Shown piece after piece: positions 34,495 through 47,207 of a stretch of DNA of 64,000 nt (position 1 is the stretch's first letter; each line of letters opens with the position of its first letter). Under the pieces are notes generated by a model, which was not told the origin of the DNA, searched no databases, and worked only from the letters and a program-made list of their open reading frames with translations. The stretch lies in NCBI GenBank assembly GCA_026874595.1, contig CM049306.1:96649642-96713641 (forward strand), given 5' to 3'. The translations under genes were made by a program, and so were the position numbers. Source of the DNA: Sipunculus nudus (taxonomy: Eukaryota > Annelida > Sipuncula > Golfingiida > Sipunculidae).

Positions 34495-36900
34495 TAGTTT
34501 GTGATTAAATATCGAATATAGTATGTCCTGATGGTTTCATAAGCCAACACTCTTATACGTAAAACAATCACACCGTTTCCTATCAGCGACAAGAAACATA
34601 AGGTAATAAAACCTGAACATTTGTTTCGGGCATTTTTAATTGTAAAAGATTTATTGTTTCGTATATTTTTTTCTCAAGCCAAACTGAGCTGCACAAAATC
34701 GGCTCACTTCTGCTTAATATAACATCGGCGGCGCCTCTTGATAGACTCGTCTCTGCTTGATCTTAACTCGGCTGGCAGCGGCGCAAAATGCCGGCGGCGC
34801 CGGTTTTTAGTCTGAAATGAAGGTTGGACTTGTGTAAGCTTAAAGCTGATGATGTTTGTAATGAAAGCTTAATATCAGTAAGTTGAAAGTTAAGCATTTC
34901 TGGAATTGAAATCCGTAGCACGAAATTACGCAACATTTTCATGGGTCTACCGCCGTCTTAAAGTAAAACAAGACATTGTAAATAATCCGAACGTAACGAA
35001 GATAGATCGCATAAAGAAAAATTTTGCGTAATATATCGTGCACATATAACGCTACGTCGGTAATGGCAGACGAAACGTTGGATGTACAATAGATAAAGCA
35101 GGACGTACATATACGTTCGCGATACGCCTACATATACATATATGCGATACTAGGAACTCTTAAATAAAAATGAAATAAAACTCAATATTGGATGATGTAA
35201 AAATTATACTTGGTAAAGTGACAGTTGAGACCGAGCGAAATAAGTGAAATAAAAGTTAAGACCGAGTTAAATAAAAGTTATTACCACGTAAAATCAAAGT
35301 GAAGATCGAGTAAAATAAAAGTTAAGACCGAGTGAAATAAAAGATAAGATCGAGTGTAATAAAAGTTAACATTGTGTGTAATCAAAGTTAAGATCGAGTT
35401 AAATATAAGTTAGAACTGGATGAAATAAAAGACTGGTCTTGCAGAACAAAGGTTATGACGGATCAAAATGATTTACACGTACACTACAATATAATTTCAA
35501 TCTGCCATGATTATAAATCATCGGTGTATTTCAGTTGACGGGACATGCAAAGACAATGGTTTCCGTGAGATTGTCAGTTGACTCTAGGCAAGGAGGATGA
35601 CACATACAGGCCACACTCCACATCCCCCGGTCACAAAGGTGGCACGTCCACAGGGAGGCATGGTAACCATACCTCCATTATCAGACCTCTCTAGACCAAG
35701 ATGGGAGGGGTGAAGAGGTGTTATATCATAATCCAAACAGGCGTCACCTAAATGTGTGAATCTCCAACCCCGGTGCAGTGTTTCCCTCCTTCGCTACTTG
35801 GCCCCTGTTGACTCTCTTTCTGAAACAAGCTGACACTTGTGACCGTTTTTGTAATTCCATTATTTAATGACCTACGAATCAGTTGTGTAAATGTCCGCCC
35901 TCTTTGTCTAGTGAAGGGCTGTTGAGGAACTCCTAGTGAGGCTAATATCCGAGAATTGATGGTCCGGGTCGTACGGACACTTGGAGAGTCCATGTCAGCA
36001 AGAAAAATTTACAGCCCTCACAAGCGTTCTCGTCATGGATATTGCCACTCCGGGTTAATTCCTGTTGCCGCCCTATTTCCTGTTTTCTGGCGACTAGCCT
36101 TTTCATAAAGCAAACCACGAATTAATTGGTAGGGCCGTCGAGCCGGTTTGTTCCGATTGTGACAAATGGGTTCGGCGGTATCTCCTTGACGGGCTGAAAG
36201 TAAAACAGCAAAGATGTAAATGTAGAAACTTAGTCTGTTCTTCCTCTCGAAAACAAGTCAGCGCATGGACTGATATGGGGCGGACCAGGGGATCGATCCA
36301 GGATTTAGGAAAAGGATTGGTCCAACCCAGGAGGACTAATGACAAAACCTATAAGAGAGTGCCCAGATCCAGAAAAGGGGGGTCTTGACCGAAAAAAAAA
36401 TTATCTGAATCCTTAAGAATAGGCTGCGGCAGCTGAAAAGCGAGATCCAAACCGTGTGGACCAACTCTGGATCCACGTCTGCTGATAGAGATTTTTAGAA
36501 TAATGTGGAGGGGCTCATACGTCGATGTCCCCTGTAGAAGGAACTGCTTGGTATCCCCCTCCCTTGCCTTGGTGCAAGGCTGAGAATTACACACCGAGGG
36601 ATCGGGGCTCCATACATTTTAGTTATGAATCCATAACAAACCCCTCCGTGGTGTAGTTTATTTTGTAAAGACTCTAATAGGACAGTCTGTGTTAGTGTCA
36701 TTATAACTGTATTGTTCTATGTTTTTTTTGAGCTTTTAGGTAGGACAACCCTTCCGCCTCTGCAGAAATAACATCTGCTTTTAGTCTGCCAATCAGTCTA
36801 CTCTGTAAACGGTGGTAAATAAGGTATAGCAGTATCTGTAATTACCGGAACTTCATATATTATGCAGGCGCGGATCCAGTTCTTTTCCTTTTTTGCAGAA
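34495..36900. other. Intergenic with ~24-bp minisatellite (35215-35450)
   Basis: About ten diverged units of AATAAAAGTTAAGACCGAGTGA occur at 35215-35450. Minus-strand open frames at 35748-36701 are not recognised and look like chance or a decayed element. Poly-C lies at 36902-36919. Confidence 0.55.
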
Positions 36901-36919
36901 GCCCCCCCCCCCCCCCCCC

Positions 36920-39230
36920 TTTCCTCGCTACAGCTAGCGGGAAAACTAGAAAGCCGCATATGTACAAAGAATTGATACTTGATTACCGAAGTCGACTTCC
37001 ATTAAAGTAGAAAGTTTTTTTTATTATAGAATAAGTATATATATCATTTAGTAGACTGCATGTATACTGTGCAATATAGGGTTGATAAACATCAGATTAA
37101 GGTATATGTCGACTGTAGGAAATTCTGAGCATTTTTTTTTGTGATAGTAAAATAGTGTTTTGGAAGGGCGCACGGCCGGGGATCCGCGAAACCAAGGCTG
37201 AGGGCTGTGAAACAAGGCTGCCTCTGGACCATGAAAAAAGACCACACTGGGCATTTTTATAAAATAATATATCATACAAGCCCATGTTCAGTATTTGACA
37301 ATTTGACTCCACTTAATATTGGTTGATACCTTGACACACGATACTAGTTTGATCTTAAATCTTAGTCTCTATTAAGATTGTTAAATGTTCGAACAGAATG
37401 AAAGCTGATTGATCTGTATGCTTATCTATTACATCAAAGGATAATCCGAAGTAAAATACCCAAAAGGTCTGAAGGAGGTCATAAATTCATATCTTCTCCG
37501 TCGGGAACTGTCATCTAGAACGTAGACTTCCATAGTTAAATTGAATTCTATCAAGGGAAGATGTAAGGTTCCATACGGGATCAACCACCACCCACGCAGC
37601 CACCACACTAGTGCTGCATCAATCTGAATGTTCGTCCTGAAACAAAACTTCAGAAACTAGAAAGCGCTCTGAAAGCGCTAAAATATTCCTTCGACAACGT
37701 TCTGGATCGCCAAATCCGGAATTTTACCACAATTCTGATCAAACTTCGATGTGTGGCATTCAAGCACATGAAATATACTAATCGATACCGAGAGATACAA
37801 CTCTCACGGTTCACCAACCAGAGCCCCCCCCCCCTCCAAAAAAAAAAAAAAGGCGGCTCGAACTATAGGTGACGTTGTGGAAACAACCAGATTGAAAAAT
37901 TATGAGAGATTCTATGTTTTACCTATTTGGTTATCAGGATTGTCTGTAAGCAGATTTACGCGACAAGTACTCAATATAGTCGGCTGAAATATTATGGAGG
38001 GTTAAAATAACACACGAGGAACTTTGGATTAAAGGGGCCCAATCACCTGGCCTTTATAAAACTAAATGTAATCATAATCCCTCGGAGCTTTTATAAAAAA
38101 AAACAGGTCAGGAAACGTGGATATCACCGCACACAGGCTGTTTGTTTGTTTATATTAACATGTTTGAAAAATGTGGGGGCCCACCATAATAATCAAAACA
38201 AATTCAACAAGGGCATCTGGTGGCAAGTCAGATAAGCAGAGCGATGCAAATTGCGTTTTGCAATAAGTGGCCTTTCTACAAGCGCATATATGCAACCTAT
38301 CACCATAGGTTACATGTTTTCCAGTTTGTCAACAGTGCTGTGTTTACAACCACGTTGTTGATAAATAAGTTCATACATCCTTAACGGAGGCGTTATAAGA
38401 ACTTTTCATTACCAGAATTACCATTAGATCATCAATATATACACAGGAAATGCCAGAATTCACATGATCTTTTTTTTCAAAAGGTAGGTGAATGGACAGC
38501 TTTAAATTTTGAGGTAATCTGGATCACCATCATATGTTTTTCCATTCAATTGATCCCTTTCCATATTGAGGTAATTCTCTATCTTTTGTTAAGAGAAATT
38601 ACTGACAATTATTGATACAGCTTAAATGATTTCTCATTTTGTCTTACATTGAATAAATCAAACAATAAAGGTTTGCCTTCAGTCCAGAAAAGCAGAAATT
38701 TAGGGGGGCGGTTTTAATGTTATATGGTGCAATAAACACTGCCAAGATTAACTAAAAAGGGATGTTAATTAATATAAACTTTTGATAAATTGATAACATG
38801 ACTTTGCAGATTTAATCAATGCCAATCAAGTGTTTCACCGCAGAATATTATTTGTTGGACTTCGGAGTTGTGCAGAAATTGGGTGAGAATCTGTTCTTAT
38901 ATTACCCAGGAACGTTGTATTAACAATACCTGTCAATTGATACAGAGCTTGGCTTCACGGGGTATGGATTACTTTTGTCAGCTTTATATTTACAGTCTCT
39001 GTATCGTTGCCATATTCATTGATTATAACTATGGTATACAGGCTGCAGAGCAGAATTAAAACTGCAATGTTGAGTTTTTACTGCGTTCGTACTTTATGGC
39101 CTTTCGGTCCAGTCCATTGAATATCGTTACCGCGTAAGAATAAAAGATTCCCAGGACCTAAGAGCTGCATATTTAGAGGTATGCTGTTCTTTATGTATAT
39201 GAACGTGTCGAATACTCATATGCACTCTAA
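36920..39230. other. Intergenic, possible decayed coding fragment near 37630-37800
   Basis: A plus-strand stretch at about 37645-37800 reads LESALKALKYSFDNVLDRQI and IRNFTTILIKLRCVAFKHMK without a stop, but has no start, splice sites or recognised family. It may be a mobile-element remnant. The rest is AT-rich with nothing supportable. Confidence 0.25.
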
Positions 39231-39237
39231 GAGAAAA

Positions 39238-39275
39238 GGGTTCTTGTGGGTGGGTTCTTCTTAGAACCCACATGG
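39238..39275. repeat. Short perfect hairpin
   Basis: TGGGTTCT-TCTT-AGAACCCA, an 8-bp stem with a 4-nt loop, preceded by another GGGTTCTTG. It is possibly the end of a palindromic element. Confidence 0.5.
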
Positions 39276-42200
39276 TTCTGTCAAGAATGTTAGGTGGCAG
39301 GCAATGTATAGCTCGCCACTTAAAAATAGCCTGGACCGGGGTTCCACTAGACAGTTAAAAAAAACAGATTATGGTAAACAGTGTCTTCTAAAATATTCTA
39401 TGCAACTGATTTCAGAGACGCATGAAAGAACGTTCCACCTGCAGCTGTTATATCAAGTCTCGTTTAAAATGGATGTTAAATTGACAGTTTTACGTCACAT
39501 GACAAGTGCAGAAAGATTCTGAACCATCGCATTCCTTTTAAAAATATAATATTGGTTACCTAATGTTGCAATGCAATGTGGGTGGGAATTATGAGGAGAG
39601 TAGGTTACCAAGGAGATTTATCTTACGGAAAACCTGCCGGTGGCCATGGAGACCAAGCTTTCCAGTCAGAGCTACCCGGTTAAACAAAGGAAGCGACAAG
39701 GAAATAACAGCAAGCTTCTCAACTCATTACTTCGCTTGAAATTTATGGGGTGCCAAGCTAAAGGAAATAGAAAATGTGAGAGCACCCGAACACGTGGAAA
39801 GCCCTGCGTCCTACACGTTCCACAGATAAAACAGAGTTCTTGTTAACATAACAGCGTTCAGACAGAAAACGTGATTATGTAGATGACTGAGAGTGGGGGT
39901 GTGTGACCTACGCAACATATTTTAATCAGTTTGAAATGTGTAAAAGTCGCACAGTGACCTTTCTGTTTAAATATTGTACAGTAAAAACTGTCTAGTAAAG
40001 AATGGCCCTGATAACATGCAGTCTTATTTGGAAAACAAGATTTTAACTCATGCATGAGAATCAAAGTATCGCATTAGACAGTTCTAATGCACTCATTACA
40101 TTGATGTTCGCCTCTCCGCCTTTGCATAAAATGGAATACTGATAGTTTAAATATTTGGTTGAGTAAATATTGCGTCAAAGTCTGACGTTTTTCCATTCAG
40201 ATCTACCGGAGTGCAATCAGCACCAAACAGTGAGATCAGCCTTCATTATCAACTTCCTAGTCCGGTTATATTTATAAAGAACAAAACTAGATTAATTGTC
40301 AGTGCTAATTTTAACCCTACTCGGAATTTCTATTAAACATTAAGGACCAAGATAGACCTGAGTTACAGGTGTCTGTAGCAAAAATGGTTTTGTATCGTGA
40401 ATGATAATCAAAAGGTTTAACATGCAATAATCTTGTGGTGGAGTCTCGCCCACGATTTCTTCCCCGCTGACATCACCCGCAATGTGTTTCCTTTAGTAAC
40501 ATCCCCGCCCCCGTACAGCAAGATAAACCGGATACGTCACGTGACGACAATCATGGCAAGGCCGGTCGCGCAGCTGATCCCACCACTCGGCGTGTTATTT
40601 CCTTCAACAAATTTTTATACTTGCGGCGTAATACTGTTTACATTTCTCCCAGTGTTATATAAATTATAGTAGTATGTATAATATATACCTTATTATCATG
40701 ATGATAATACAAATGGAGCGTTCATGGAACTAATCTTAACACCGTACATGTTTGTATTGATATCTGAGGATTCGTTTACTAGATGTTTGAAAAGGACCAT
40801 GACAGTAAATCATTGTATCTGACAGAGTGATGGTAACGTCACGGATTTAGTAACCCCAATTTGTTTATACAGGTAATAACACTATTTTGACTTGTTTTTC
40901 GCTGAATTCCCAGAATGGTTATACATGTGCCATTTTATTGATTTGTTGAATGTCTCTATAAGCAGAATCGTGAAGCCGTCGTGTACCAGTGAAACCAGTC
41001 TGCACAAGACATCGCGATATGTCCTGGTTCTTCACAGGTATACTTATCAAATTCATCGTCTTCGGCGAAGGTGCTCGAGTAAACATGTATGAAGTTCGTC
41101 TTCAAGGATATCGTCAGTGTAAACATGTATCAAATTTTTCAACGAAATTATCCCCGTAATCATGTTATGACGTATATCATACATTGAAGCATCCTTACCT
41201 AGAATTACAGTAAAATCATACACTACTTTTAAACTTCTTAAATACAAACATTAGAAAACGTTGTTTTGAAAGTCAGGAGTGAACGAACAACACACTGCTA
41301 CGAATTAAAGATCGGGAATTGTTGCCATCAGAATCATGGTTACTTTTTACGGCATTAATGGACGTTGGTGTACATATGTTGAATAGATCATCAGAGTAGG
41401 ACGCCAAGCTTCTAGTCATTGCTCGATATGCCATTTATCATAAAAGCAACTAGGTTAGAAATATTACATGAAAATAGAGAGCAACCCGAATTAAAAGGCT
41501 GTGGTAGTCATGTTCTCAAAATTGATCATGAGCAGGCGTCTGTTCAAAATATGCAAAATGTCAACATATCAGACGACTAAAAAAACATGAGAAAAACCGT
41601 GTATATATCTTCCGACCTTTCATAAGCGTCTGATCTTATTACAACCTCATGGTCTGATGCAGCATAACCACATGTAAAGTACACGGCCTCTGTAAAATGT
41701 AATTTTATGTTCACGGGAATATCGAGTTCCTTGTACTATGATTCTGATCGATATCTTGCTCTTTCCGGGCCAGTGCTCCACTGATTCATCTGTTACGATA
41801 ATTCAACAGTCTATTTAATTTATACGTTTTTTATACATCTGGCATGGTTAGGACTTTATATTTATTCAATAATTAAACATTTATTTGAGTAAGATCGTAA
41901 TAAAAGTTAGGGGTGCAATTGTAAATGCATGGATTGTAATAAAGTAATATATATGATAAGGTTGGGTATGTTGGATATCACTTGATGAACTGGGAAGGAC
42001 TGGATCATATCTCTCATAAATTTAAGCAGTCATCTATAAGTTAAACTGACCCGTCCAAAAATTATTTGACCCAGAACCATCCTTCCACACGATTTCACTG
42101 GAACTCATTCAGAGGTCTTGGGGATAATGTATAGACAGACATCAATGCAGCTGGACAGACAGATAAAGGGGCAACAACATAACCCCTGGCAGTTTCGTTG

Positions 42201-43199
42201 GTGAAGGAAATAATAATCCTTAGAAAGTAACATGTATAATTTGTTTGGATACCGTAAGTATAATTTAAGTTTATTTGAACAAACCCATGAACACAATAAA
42301 AAGCATTATTAACGGCTGTAATTTGTAGTTTGTGATGACTGTGGTTGAACTTTGACAGGTCTACTTTTACATGTTTCTTTAGAGATCCGCAAGCAAAATA
42401 AAATTGGTAAAGAAATGAAATTGTTCTCAATTAAGAATACACTTCGTCTGTCATTTACCCCCTCGGGCTTATCGTTTCAGTGTGCATGTATATACCCCAC
42501 TGATACCACAACACGTCAGCTAAACCTTGATCTCAAGACTTGATCTGAAGATCTGTGCAGTTAAACAAGCCATGTGGGGTGTTGTTCTTTTGAAACTAGG
42601 TAGTATTATGACCTAACACCGATATGATTTTCTCCAAACAACAAAGAACAGATTGTCTTAAAATAGCACCTTTTACTCTTGCATATCTTCATACAGATTC
42701 TCCCGGCAGCGGGATCCACGTCACAAATATTTCCACATCATTAACTGTAAAATTATGCAACTCAAGGGGACATGTACTCACATAAATTACACAGTGATGA
42801 CATAATTACTGTCCCCTCATTTATGAAAGCTGTCAGCATAGAAACATAGGGGGACTTGCATGTGTGGAAAGGCTGGATTATTAAATATAAATATATATAT
42901 ATCTACTATGTAAAGAAAACAGGCTGCTTAGAACACAGGTGGCTTCAACTGTGCACTGCATCTCATTAAAAACTTGTTTCAGGGGGCAAATTTGTTAATT
43001 CCTGTATTGACATTAAAAAAAGTAAATTACTTTGAAAATATTTAGCAGTTCAGTAACCAAACAGCAGCATTTGAATAAACAGGAAAAAAATCAAGTTGTT
43101 AAACAAACTGAACATGTAGTCAATGAACAGCTCTGTGTACATTTCTTTTTAAATCTACACCAGGAAAAACAATCATGCGATCCCTCTACAGATTAAATG
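39276..43199. other. Intergenic between the converging genes
   Basis: Mostly AT-rich without recognised genes. A 12-bp palindrome CGTCACGTGACG sits at 40535-40546, 7 bases before an ATG opening a 38-codon frame; coding status is doubtful. The frames at 39640-39846 and 42095-42430 are not recognised. Confidence 0.4.
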
Positions 43200-43214
43200 T
43201 AATGGACAAGGAAA

Positions 43215-43320
43215 ATCCCTACCCTGTCACATGACACACCCCAAGAATATTCATCACTGCAGGAATGATACAATATCTGACACACCCTCATGAATATTCA
43301 TTACTGCAGCAATGATACTA
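43215..43320. repeat. Two-copy ~50-60-bp tandem duplication
   Basis: TGACACACCC..AAGAATATTCAT and CACTGCAGGAATGATACAAT are repeated as TGACACACCCTCATGAATAT and TCATTACTGCAGCAATGATA. Confidence 0.75.
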
Positions 43321-43579
43321 TCTATGTTTTGTGCAACATCATTAATAATAATCAATCCTATAAAGGCTGTATAATTTCAGTTAAAATACAATAAACCATG
43401 AAATTGTAGGGGGTTATATAGGCAAGAGGATCAGGGTGTTGTTAAAATCAGCTAATCTACACAAATTAAACATCACATCATAAAATGTTTTTCAATTCAT
43501 CACAGACTTGTTACCTAGGTAACAACAAACCATTAATAATTCATCCATTACTGCAATAATTTCTGAGCCATAAGCATCA

Positions 43580-43712
43580 GGGGTCTGTTGCAATAAACTT
43601 AAGCCCAGGCCCATGTGTGTCATTATGTAACTATTGTGAGGTCACAACTGTAACAATGGTATTTAGGCCTGCATGGGCTTAAGTCCTGAAAAATTTTATT
43701 GCAATATACCCC
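43580..43712. mobile_element. 133-bp MITE-like palindromic element
   Basis: The left end GGGGTCTGTTGCAATAAACT followed by TAAGCCCA is matched by the reverse complement of the right end (GGGGTATATTGCAATAAAAT, then a gap, then CTTAAGCCCA). The internal part also pairs (GGCCCATG / CATGGGC). Both ends contain AATAAA, one on each strand. Confidence 0.75.
43695..43700 (-). terminator. Candidate polyadenylation signal for the ELK-like gene
   Basis: AATAAA on the minus strand, about 745 bases past the ELK stop codon and inside the right end of the MITE-like element. It is the nearest clear hexamer downstream. Actual use is inferred. Confidence 0.3.
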
Positions 43713-44446
43713 AGGGAAAATTACCACACAACTACATTACTAAAATGTGACAGAAAACTAAGTCTACATTGTTATCCTGGATATGGCTGCACATATAAGA
43801 GCCAGATATACTGTTATCTTTTTCTAAACAGGCTTAATCTTCTTCATCTACCTTCCTATTCCCAGAAATTAACTTATTTTCATTGTTATGTTATTTGAAA
43901 ACACATTCTTAACTGAATGATTGGGAAAAGTAGATACATATGCCCCAACAATGGAATTTAGCATGAAAACCTCCCAAAATATTCTCATTTACCTACTGTA
44001 AAATCATTTAAATATCCTTCTTCTGTTCTGTGAAGAACAATTAACAAGTGCATCCTAATCTAGGTTGATGAAAAATTACTTAATATCCCCCCTGCCCTTA
44101 ATTCATTAACAGTCAACCTAATAAATTCAACATCTGTATAGTAACCACAGTAACAAATGGTAACAGCACATAAACATCAACAAAGTTGTCCAAAGACAAT
44201 TTTCACATTTCACACATACATGATTTGTACTTCACTTTGCAAGTACTGTGTAGATATTCTGACTTGTCCAGGAAAAATATACACAATTCTCTACAATCAG
44301 AGAACGATAATCAGTACAGAAGGAACCTGGCAAAGCCTTTGGCACTGCTGTTCCTAAAGCATTCAATGTATAAATATTGACATTTATAAATATATGGCAC
44401 TTGTTGATAGAGACACAATCCTTCAGGTGGACACGCTCTGTTTCTA

Positions 44447-45582
44447 CTATACTGAAGGCACTGGAATATTGGTCTTGCTTGGAGAGGTCACAAATACTGG
44501 TGAATGCAGATTTTCAAACGCTGAAAAACTGGCCAAAGTGGCTGGAGATAGTCCCATATGTCCACTGAGAGAGGAGGGGAACTGAAACTGTGACACAGCG
44601 GAGCTACTCAACCGAGGACTAAGGTTTGCCACAGGGCTTAAGGAGCTCCAGAAGTGAAGCGGTATTAAAGGAGTCCTGTTCCCCAATAATGGACTGGCAA
44701 GCACCAGTGGTCCTTGTATGGCAGGCATTGCAGCCGAATGTGTGATCGCCCCTAAACCTGCAGAATGGGGTAGCGGGCTGGGAATGGCCAGTGTTTTTAC
44801 CTCTGAGGTCAAGGTAAGGGGGTCAGGCTTTGGTTTGGTGGCACTATTGGTTGTTGCTGGTACTGACACGGATGAGGTGACACACGGACTGGCTGCTAAA
44901 GATCTGCTGTGTGCTGGAGAGTTAGCAATTCTGGCTTCATCCTTAGCCTTTTCTGTTGCTGGTGGAGGTGAATCTATCTTGATATATGGCATGGCTGGAC
45001 AGCTGCTGGACGTGCTGGTTATGGACACTTCAGGCTGGAGATCTCTGACTGGCAGGAAGGAAGCAGGGAGAAACCCTCGTGGGGGTAACTGCCACATGTG
45101 ACCGTGTGGCAGACCTGAAGGTATCAGGTGGAGTGGCTGATGCTGGACACTAGGTGGTGCCTGAGTGAAACTCAGTTCATGTACAGTAGGCTTGACATCG
45201 ACAGCAGGCTTTCCATATTGTGCATACGTAGGTGCACTGCTGCGCTGTGCATACTCATGAGCCAAACTTTCCATCTTCACTTTGAACGGAATTTTGTTTT
45301 CAGTTTTAACAATTTCTGGGAATGACACAAATTTGTACACAAACTTTTGCCCCATGACTTTCTTGATAATGTTCTTGTCATAATAATACCGTAGGGCTCT
45401 GCTCAATTTGTCATAGTTCATGTTGTGTTTGTTCTTCCTCTGTCCCCATAATCGGGCAACCTCTTCGGGATTCAGCAACTTGAACTCCCCTTCCTTGTTG
45501 GTCCATTGGATGATCTCACCATGCTGGTTACTGATCAACAGCTCCAGTAAAAACTGCCATAGAGTTATGTTGGAATCAAGAC
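44447..45582 (-). CDS. ELK: ELK last coding exon: ETS domain and activation region
   Basis: The acceptor is tttctttcatttcag; phase 1 completes a Gly codon. The exon holds 377 residues and the stop. The ETS domain opens [15 protein letters not shown] at the exon start. The C-terminus contains [18 protein letters not shown] and [10 protein letters not shown] and ends NIPVPSV. The open frame extends upstream of the acceptor into the intron (to 45721), but that part is AT-rich and not ELK-like. Confidence 0.95.
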
Positions 45583-47168
45583 CTGAAATGAAAGAAAACA
45601 CTGTAATACGATCTGTGTAAATGAAAGAATTCACTGTTACAAGTTGTGTCAGTGCATAAAAGCTGCTTGAATGAGAAAAAAAAAACACACATGCTGTGTC
45701 AATGAAATGAAAACAAAGCAAAGCAAGTGGTGTCAGAAGAGTTAACCATAGCCAGAAAACATGTGAAACAAGAGCTACCTATAGCCATTCATGCTTCAGA
45801 ACAACAAAATAGCAAGGATAAAGTGAGTCAGACAATATCACAGCCAACACAAAATTTCATCAAAAGTCCTCATACTGAAAAAGACTGTTTTATATAAATA
45901 TACTACTGCCATGATTCTCTGGTATGTCTCATTTGTTCATTTTAACAAGTAAAATTTAGCTTTTTATAATATTTATAAAACAATATATAAAATTAGACCA
46001 AATTTTACTGTCACAGTCTAAATTATCATGGAGTCATTCACTGCACTACAATGTCTGACCATCACAAACCATCTTTTTTTAGGATTCACCCCTACACATT
46101 ATGACGTTAAACCACAATACCTATATAGATACATCATTTTTTTTCTAAAAATAAATAAAATATTGCAACTGCTGAAACTGTGCTTGAATAATTTCAGGAT
46201 TTCAGGACTCAACAGATATTCTCTGCCTCCTTCAATAGATAAAATGCTGAGTTGGTGAATATTGTTCCCACTGTTCTATCTAAATATATTATGATCTTGT
46301 TAAAAATTCACACAAATTAGCCAATATCAACCTAATTGATCAACACTAGATATATATATTTTTCTGTTTGCTAAATTTTAGTAACCTTATTTCAATGACT
46401 TAGGTTCATGTATCATAATAGATGTTTCAGGGCCTTCTTTCCTTAAAATGCAGTTCTAGGTCCAATGTTACAATATGTGCAATTTTTTTGTTGGGTGACG
46501 GGGGGGGGGGGGGGGGGGGGGATCACAGCCTAACATTGAGTAACATTTATACTAATAATTACTGATTAAATTTTGTTTCAGTTTGTTGAATTAATGCACA
46601 TGTTCTGCAAGCTGTATTTTTTGTTTTTTTTGCTGTAAAATACCAATGTTTAACATGATTATTTTATAATTACATTTTAGACATTTCACATAAGAGGTAA
46701 AATTACAAAATAAATATGACAGGAGTCCAACCAATGATATTTTTATAGAATATGAAATAAATTTATAAATTATTCATTATTATGGACTTACAATGTTTAA
46801 CATATTCTTTGAATTTATTATAGGCCAGCTAGGTAAATATAGTGTAATAGAAGCCAACCGAGGAGTAGATTTGGATTCGGATCCGGGCTGGCCCAGTTTA
46901 AAATCAGTCCACCACAGGATTGTAAACTTGACCGGCCAAGATCAAAATTCTAATCTTGGCCGGCCCAGTTTAAAATCAGTCCAGGCCAGATTAAAATCCT
47001 GAAGTCTTCACCACAGGATTGTCATCTGGACCGGACCAGATCAAAATTTTAATCTGGGCTAGCCCAGTTTAAAACTGGTCTTGCCCAGATTAGATCTGGG
47101 CAGGTCCAAATCAAAATTTTGATCTGGGCTGGCCCAGTTTAATTGGGCCAGATTCTAATCTGGGCCTC

Positions 47169-47207
<39 letters not shown>

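Noticed and set aside
35748-36701. Cluster of minus-strand frames of 68-81 codons
   Set aside because: Short, unrecognised, with no splice-phase support; likely chance in a GC-richer patch or a decayed element.
45583-45721. N-terminal extension of the ETS open frame to an upstream ATG at 45721
   Set aside because: A strong acceptor (tttctttcatttcag) sits exactly before the conserved ETS start, and the sequence upstream is intron-like and not ELK-like.
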